Positions 59,737-64,000 of a DNA stretch of 64,000 nt are shown here, piece after piece (the first letter of the stretch is position 1; the number at the start of each line of letters is the position of its first letter). The notes beneath the pieces are model-generated. The model saw nothing but the letters and a program-made list of their open reading frames with translations. It made no database searches and was not told the DNA's origin. The translations under genes were made by a program, and so were the position numbers. The stretch is from Micromonospora cabrerizensis (GTDB lineage: Bacteria > Actinomycetota > Actinomycetes > Mycobacteriales > Micromonosporaceae). The stretch lies in NCBI RefSeq assembly GCF_022230955.1, contig NZ_JAKKFI010000083.1, forward strand, positions 1-64,000, written 5' to 3'.

Positions 59737-62278
59737 GCGCCGCGTCGACCTGGGCTACGCGAAGCTTCGGGAAGGCCTGCACCCACGCGGGCGTCGCAAG
59801 CTGGTCAGCGTGGTGGACGGCGGCCGCGGTGGCGTCGGTGTAGTCAGCACCGTCGTCGTGCACCACGCTCGCCGGCTGCGCGACTGCGTACTCGTCGGCC
59901 ACGGTACGAGGATCGTCCAGCGCCCCGCCCTCTCGGACTCCCTCACCTCGCTCAGCAGCGCTCCTACCTTGCAGATCACGGTCCAAGGCCTCCTCCACAT
60001 GACTCTGCGCGAGACGGATCCCTTCGACCGGGCGTCCGTTAGCCTCGCCGGCCCGGATCGCCTGGTTCATCTCTGCCGCGAGGTCACGAAGGAGCTGCAC
60101 GGGTTCGCCCGCGGGGAGTTTGCCGGTGGCGCGCCACTGGCGCTGTAACTCGTCGAGAGCTTCGGGCCGTACGTGCTCGGCGAGTTTTATAACCTCCTGG
60201 CGGACAGCGGCGTCGAAGTCGTCGACCAGCGCACGGCCACCCGGTGGCAGCGCGGCTGGGCCGTCCTGGCTAATCCCCGCCCGGTCGGGTGTGCCGCCGT
60301 GAGCGCGAGCGCCGTGGTGGCGGTGGCCGGCCCGGGCATCGCGCTCCCACACCTCCCGAGCGGCGGCACGCATGGCCTCAGGGATCGGCGTTCCGGCCTG
60401 CCGATGGCGTTCGTAGGCGGCCATCAGATCCGGGCGGAACTGACGTAGTCGTTGCTCGGCGAACTCTGCTGTCCGCCGGGCTAGTGGGTCGCTGCTGGCG
60501 TGGACCGTCGCGGTTCGCCAGGTGGCGGCGGCCTCGGCGAAGGTAGCCTTGTCGACGAGCCAGTCACCGTCCAGCGACGCTGCCATCCGTTTGCGGTCGC
60601 CGCTTACCTTGGCTGCCAGCCGGTCGGCTTCCCGTCGAGCCGCCGAGGCTGCCTGGTCACCTTGGGCCTGGCGTTCCCGTTCGGCGGCCTTGTTTTGGAT
60701 ACCGACGGCGGCCCAGCGGGCACCGGCCTCGCCGACGGTCGCCATCGTCGCCAGCCCTTGCAGGAACTGCTGGCGGGTCTCGGCCATCGGGTCCTCGTGT
60801 TGCTGCGGGTGCGCCACGTGCACCTCCTTTGCCTGCTCAGCGGCCGCGCCCAGCACGCTGGCCGCCTCCCACTGTCGGGTCGGGTTTGGCGTGGGAGTTA
60901 GCGGTAGCGTTACCGCCGGTTGCCGGCCACCCGCTACCACTCGCAGCGCGTCGGCTGCGGCACGAGCCGCCTCGGCTTGGTGCAGGCGCTGCTGGGCACG
61001 CCGAAGCTGCTCGAGGGTGTCGGCGAGCCGAGCCAGGTCCAGCACCAGCGCGAGCGCGGCGACCGCGGCGTCGTCGCCGGAGTTGCGACCCGTGAGCGCT
61101 ACCAGTCGCGACATTGCGCGCATCTCCTGGGAACGGCTGGTGGACCGACGGATCCGTCCGTAGAGATCGCGGGCTGCGCGGTCGAAAACCTCGGCGGCCC
61201 GGTGCAATGGCCCACGCCGGTGACCCTCCATCGCGTAGGCCAGGCTGGTGAGCAGGTCGGCTGCGGCGACCGCAGTAGCCTGCGCCCGCGCCGGTTCGGT
61301 GCGGGCGGCACGGCGGATGTTGGCGGCGGCTGCGGCTGCAACCTTGGCGGCCTGGCGCATGACCTCGACGCGCCGGCTCCGGCTCACCGTCGGTGCAGCC
61401 GTCGGCGGTAGTGTCGGGGCGCCCCACCGCAGCCGCAACTTGGGCAGCGACATGTCGGGTGCCAACCGGCCCCCGCCGAAGTACACCGGCTGCCCACCGG
61501 CGGTGCGTGCGCCGGGAAGAGCCACCGCGTAGCCAGTGATCTGCCGTGCATCGGTGCTGCTAGGCCGGAGCCGGACCAGCACTCCTGCCTCGCGTAGCCG
61601 GGCGAAGAACTCCTCCTCCGAGCCGGCCGCGGCCACGACCGTGCGTACGCGCCGGCGCAGCTCATCCCTGGGCGTCTGAGCGCGGCCTACGCGACGGGCC
61701 TTGCTGACCTCGACCGGATGGGGGCGGCGGTGGGCGGTCCGGTCAGCCGGCGGCACCCAGCGTTGCAGGTTGTAGCGGCGAGCGACGTTGTAGGTCGCCT
61801 TGACGCAGCGCGGGTAGTCGTTGCGCATCCAGTTGGTCCGCCCGTCCTCGCGCACCAGCGTGGCGACGATGTGCACGTGCTCATCGGCATGCCGCATGGC
61901 GATCCACCGCAGGCCCGGATCAGTGGCCGTGGTGGCGACGCCGACCTCAGTGAGCATCTGCACCGCCATGCTCGCCCAGGTCGAGTCGCTGATGGTGCGG
62001 TGCCGGTCCTCGGGCGCGAGCCGCATGCTGGCATGCCAGACGAACTTGTTGGGCGGCCGGTCGCCCGCACGGACCGGTTGCTCCAGCAATGCCGTCAACG
62101 CACGGAGGTCCCGCTTGCCGCTGGCGGTGACCTTTGGTTCCAGGTCGCTCAAGGGACCCGCGCCGTCCCAGGCAGCCACTAAGCGTGGGTTGACGTGTTC
62201 CTCCGCCTTCCCCAGGCCCCACAGGTAGCGCAGCAGCCCCCCGACCCGCGAGCCGCGCCGGTGCACTCGCGTGATCAC
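59678..62278 (-). CDS. Relaxase/mobilisation nuclease
   Basis: An 866-aa protein. GTG 62278 overlaps the MobC stop as GTGA; the longer frame is rejected. The N-terminal ~200 residues form the relaxase domain: the metal-binding His triad lies in MRHADEHVHIVATLVREDGR near residue 130, with KFVWHASMRLAPEDR before it. From about 220 on the protein is Ala/Arg-rich and helical, with an extended coiled-coil tail, as in actinobacterial MobP/VirD2-like relaxases. It should nick the element at oriT for conjugal mobilisation. No TraB/FtsK-type or VirB genes are visible, so transfer would use other functions (inference). Confidence 0.85.
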   Translation of the reverse strand: MITRVHRRGSRVGGLLRYLWGLGKAEEHVNPRLVAAWDGAGPLSDLEPKVTASGKRDLRALTALLEQPVRAGDRPPNKFVWHASMRLAPEDRHRTISDSTWASMAVQMLTEVGVATTATDPGLRWIAMRHADEHVHIVATLVREDGRTNWMRNDYPRCVKATYNVARRYNLQRWVPPADRTAHRRPHPVEVSKARRVGRAQTPRDELRRRVRTVVAAAGSEEEFFARLREAGVLVRLRPSSTDARQITGYAVALPGARTAGGQPVYFGGGRLAPDMSLPKLRLRWGAPTLPPTAAPTVSRSRRVEVMRQAAKVAAAAAANIRRAARTEPARAQATAVAAADLLTSLAYAMEGHRRGPLHRAAEVFDRAARDLYGRIRRSTSRSQEMRAMSRLVALTGRNSGDDAAVAALALVLDLARLADTLEQLRRAQQRLHQAEAARAAADALRVVAGGRQPAVTLPLTPTPNPTRQWEAASVLGAAAEQAKEVHVAHPQQHEDPMAETRQQFLQGLATMATVGEAGARWAAVGIQNKAAERERQAQGDQAASAARREADRLAAKVSGDRKRMAASLDGDWLVDKATFAEAAATWRTATVHASSDPLARRTAEFAEQRLRQFRPDLMAAYERHRQAGTPIPEAMRAAAREVWERDARAGHRHHGARAHGGTPDRAGISQDGPAALPPGGRALVDDFDAAVRQEVIKLAEHVRPEALDELQRQWRATGKLPAGEPVQLLRDLAAEMNQAIRAGEANGRPVEGIRLAQSHVEEALDRDLQGRSAAERGEGVREGGALDDPRTVADEYAVAQPASVVHDDGADYTDATAAAVHHADQLATPAWVQAFPKLRVAQVDAALAAKQAAAATAVPMRGRSR

Positions 62279-62700
62279 CGCAGCCTCCGGTCGATCAGGG
62301 AGATTACCTCGTCGAGCCGGGCGATCGCGGCTGCACACAGCCGGACGGCGTCAGCGGTCCAATCGGGCAGCCGACCGGTGGCGTTGAACGCCGCAGCCGC
62401 CTGGTTAACGTTGTTGCCGAACATCGCCACGGCGCGGCGAGCGGCAAACAACTCGTGCTGCAGATCGCGCAGGTCACCGGTCACACCACCGGGCGCCTGA
62501 AGAGCGGACGCGGCGGCGACCGCAGCCCTGGCGGCGTAGCCGGTTGGGGTCAGCTGGGCAGCAGCCGCCGCCGCGTCGATCGCAGCCTTCTCGTCGTCGG
62601 ACAGCCTGAGCAACACGGCGTGCGGGCGAGCCGGTCGCTTGTGCGCGCGGTGCCGCACCTTTCGAGGTGGGGCGGGCTGATCGCTGTCCATCGTCGCCAC
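62275..62700 (-). CDS. mobC: MobC-like relaxosome protein
   Basis: A 141-aa protein ending with a GTGA overlap into the relaxase. A basic N-terminus leads to a ribbon-helix-helix-like segment (AVLLRLSDDEKAAIDAAAAA), then the MobC signature region ARRAVAMFGNNVNQAAAAFN with G-N-N-x-N-Q. It helps relaxase access oriT, which usually lies just upstream, here in 62701-62905. No signal peptide. The pair marks the element as mobilisable. Confidence 0.85.
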   Translation of the reverse strand: MATMDSDQPAPPRKVRHRAHKRPARPHAVLLRLSDDEKAAIDAAAAAAQLTPTGYAARAAVAAASALQAPGGVTGDLRDLQHELFAARRAVAMFGNNVNQAAAAFNATGRLPDWTADAVRLCAAAIARLDEVISLIDRRLR

Positions 62701-62909
62701 TGTGCGCCCCGAGCGTTGCCGGCGACGTCAGCGCCAGCGGCTACCGGCGCCAGCCAGGGCGACGCGCGGGGCACGGCCCACCCCAATTGCCGATCTGCGA
62801 CCGCGCCCGGTCGCAGATCGATAAGCAATGGCCATATCTTGCTCCGCGTGTCAACGCCGGCTCAACCTTGGCTCTGGCACATATTCTGTGATTGATCTTG
62901 GTGGCGGCT

Positions 62910-63100
62910 TACGGGTTGGCCAGGACGCGTCTGCGGAGGAGGTCGAGGTTCGCGCGGCCATACCTCTCGCTTGATCGTTTTGATGCGGTTGACGTGGCCT
63001 TCGACCGGGGCTGAACTCCAGGGCTGGGCGCGGCCGGCGACGACGGCGTCGGGGTCGGTCGGCGCTCGAGGACCCGCCGTACCCGGCCCTTGGTGCCCTG
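62910..63100 (-). pseudogene. ISL3-family transposase C-terminal remnant
   Basis: On the minus strand, AGRAQPWSSAPVEGHVNRIK in one frame leads, after a 2-nt deletion near 62970, to YGRANLDLLRRRVLANP and a stop. This is the conserved C-terminal end of ISL3-type transposases (VEGHVNRIK...YGRA..DLL). The first ~90% of the gene and the inverted repeats are absent. It shows past IS activity beside the mobilisation genes. Confidence 0.7.
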
Positions 63101-63162
63101 AGTGCTAGGTGCGGTTCGGTCGTCCGTGTTGTTGTCGTACCCCCGCGATACGCTCACGCGCT

Positions 63163-63891
63163 GTGACTGACCTTGTGATCTCCGCCGCGGCGGAGGGTTC
63201 TTCCTGGACCGAAGTCCTCGGCGTTGTCGGGGGCTCCGTCGGCGTGCTTGGGGGTTTAGTCTTCGGGCTGCTGTCCTGGCGCCTGAGCCGCCGTTCCGCA
63301 TTGGCGTCGGAACGCTCGGCGGACATCGCGGCGGCCGCCCTCACCACATCACAACAGGCCGTCGATGCCGCCGACCAGGCCGCGAAGGCGGCCGACATCT
63401 CCGCGCGCGAGGCGCAAAGGATCTCCACCATCGAGTCGACGCGCCATCACGACGAGTTGGGCCCCCACGTCGACGTGCAGTTCGTCTGGCGACAGGATCG
63501 CCATGGTGGAGGGATCTTCGCGGAGGTCACGAACAACGGCCGTTACGACTTCTGGGTGACCGGGGCGCACCTCATCGACGGGAAAGGGGCGACATCGCTC
63601 GCGCACACGGGACTCTCGGCGGGGGCGACGCTGGACATCTACATCGCCGAACTGCCGCTGGAAGACCCTGGCGAGCCGACCGATCCTTGGCCGGTGATCC
63701 GCGACGCCATGAAACGGGCCGAGATCTACCAGGTGGAACTTCAGGAGGCTTTCCACCAGGCCCGCGACCGATTCGGCCGACTCGAGCTGCTGTACCGGGC
63801 TACCAACGAGCCGTGCCAGTGTGGCCGGACCCCCGCCGACAGCGAGGGCCACTGGGCCACCTACCACGCAATCACCAGCGTTAGCCTCTGA
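63163..63891 (+). CDS. Hypothetical membrane-anchored protein
   Basis: A 242-aa protein from GTG 63163. One transmembrane helix lies at about residues 18-40 (VLGVVGGSVGVLGGLVFGLL), followed by a coiled coil (residues ~50-90, TTSQQAVDAADQAAKAADIS). A beta-rich domain follows (HVDVQFVWRQDRHGGGIFAE, then TNNGRYDFWVTGAHLIDG). Two Cys lie near the C-terminus (EPCQCGRTPADSEG). This layout is common in small actinobacterial proteins of unknown function. Nothing suggests an enzyme. The remaining bases to 64000 hold no recognisable feature. Confidence 0.65.
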   Translation: MTDLVISAAAEGSSWTEVLGVVGGSVGVLGGLVFGLLSWRLSRRSALASERSADIAAAALTTSQQAVDAADQAAKAADISAREAQRISTIESTRHHDELGPHVDVQFVWRQDRHGGGIFAEVTNNGRYDFWVTGAHLIDGKGATSLAHTGLSAGATLDIYIAELPLEDPGEPTDPWPVIRDAMKRAEIYQVELQEAFHQARDRFGRLELLYRATNEPCQCGRTPADSEGHWATYHAITSVSL

Positions 63892-64000
63892 TCACTCAAC
63901 AGGCAGGTATCGGGGCGAGGCCCGCCGTCACACCCGGACCGGCCCACCCGGCACGCCGCGGACCGTTCCGGCGAGCCCGCCCTCGGGCCGCACGGCCGCG

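Noticed and set aside
1..64000. CRISPR array or rRNA genes
   Set aside because: No regularly spaced direct repeats, no cas-like products and no rRNA-like blocks were seen.

Overview
The window is high-GC DNA from an actinomycete, most likely Micromonosporaceae. GTG starts are frequent, genes are chained by GTGA/ATGA/TGATG overlaps, and the families present (septum-formation lipoprotein, actinobacterial P450 plus 3Fe-4S ferredoxin, MMPL transporter, FxsB-type radical SAM, DUF4913) fit that group. The genus is inference.

Positions 1-14134 look like ordinary or decaying chromosome. There is a secreted glycoside hydrolase running off the left edge, a frameshifted serine recombinase, a DUF4240 gene, a truncated cyclic-phosphate receiver gene facing a frameshifted conserved gene, a translationally coupled P450/ferredoxin pair, two small unknown genes, a remnant of a FAD monooxygenase, an MMPL exporter, an OmpR-type response regulator/histidine kinase pair and a Cys-anchored septum-formation-family protein. 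Two diverged copies of a ~190-bp intergenic repeat lie near 5.7 and 12.5 kb.

At 14135-14168 the 3' end of a tRNA-Leu lies on the minus strand without its 5' half. About 1.1 kb further in is a tyrosine integrase coupled to an AbrB-like regulator, and a MobC/relaxase/DUF4913 mobilisation module lies at 59.3-62.7 kb. I read everything right of 14.17 kb as one integrative, mobilisable island whose right end (an intact tRNA-Leu) lies beyond the window.

The island is packed with nucleic-acid-targeting systems: an Mrr-like nuclease; an unknown nuclease-like protein; McrBC; a methyltransferase-like/HsdS-like protein with a zinc knuckle; and a ~19-kb overlapping operon (kinase, SNF2 helicase, giant N6-adenine methyltransferase, 2242-aa DUF1998 helicase, RelE-UvrD fusion) that resembles class 1 DISARM but is rearranged and enlarged. 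A fused HsdM-HsdS protein without HsdR lies further right.

Between 44.5 and 55.1 kb is a peptide natural-product locus: an HTH-TPR regulator and a phosphotransferase-fold protein read leftward; reading right are two small proteins, a 37-aa Cys/Ser/Thr-rich candidate lanthipeptide precursor, a LanB-type dehydratase without its C-terminal domain, a membrane-anchored NB-ARC/TPR protein, a 46-aa second candidate precursor, an FxsB-family radical SAM enzyme and a GNAT acetyltransferase. A short minus-strand cassette of small membrane-associated proteins follows. The strongest novelty candidates are the DISARM-like operon with its HsdS-like neighbour, and the two-precursor RiPP locus.
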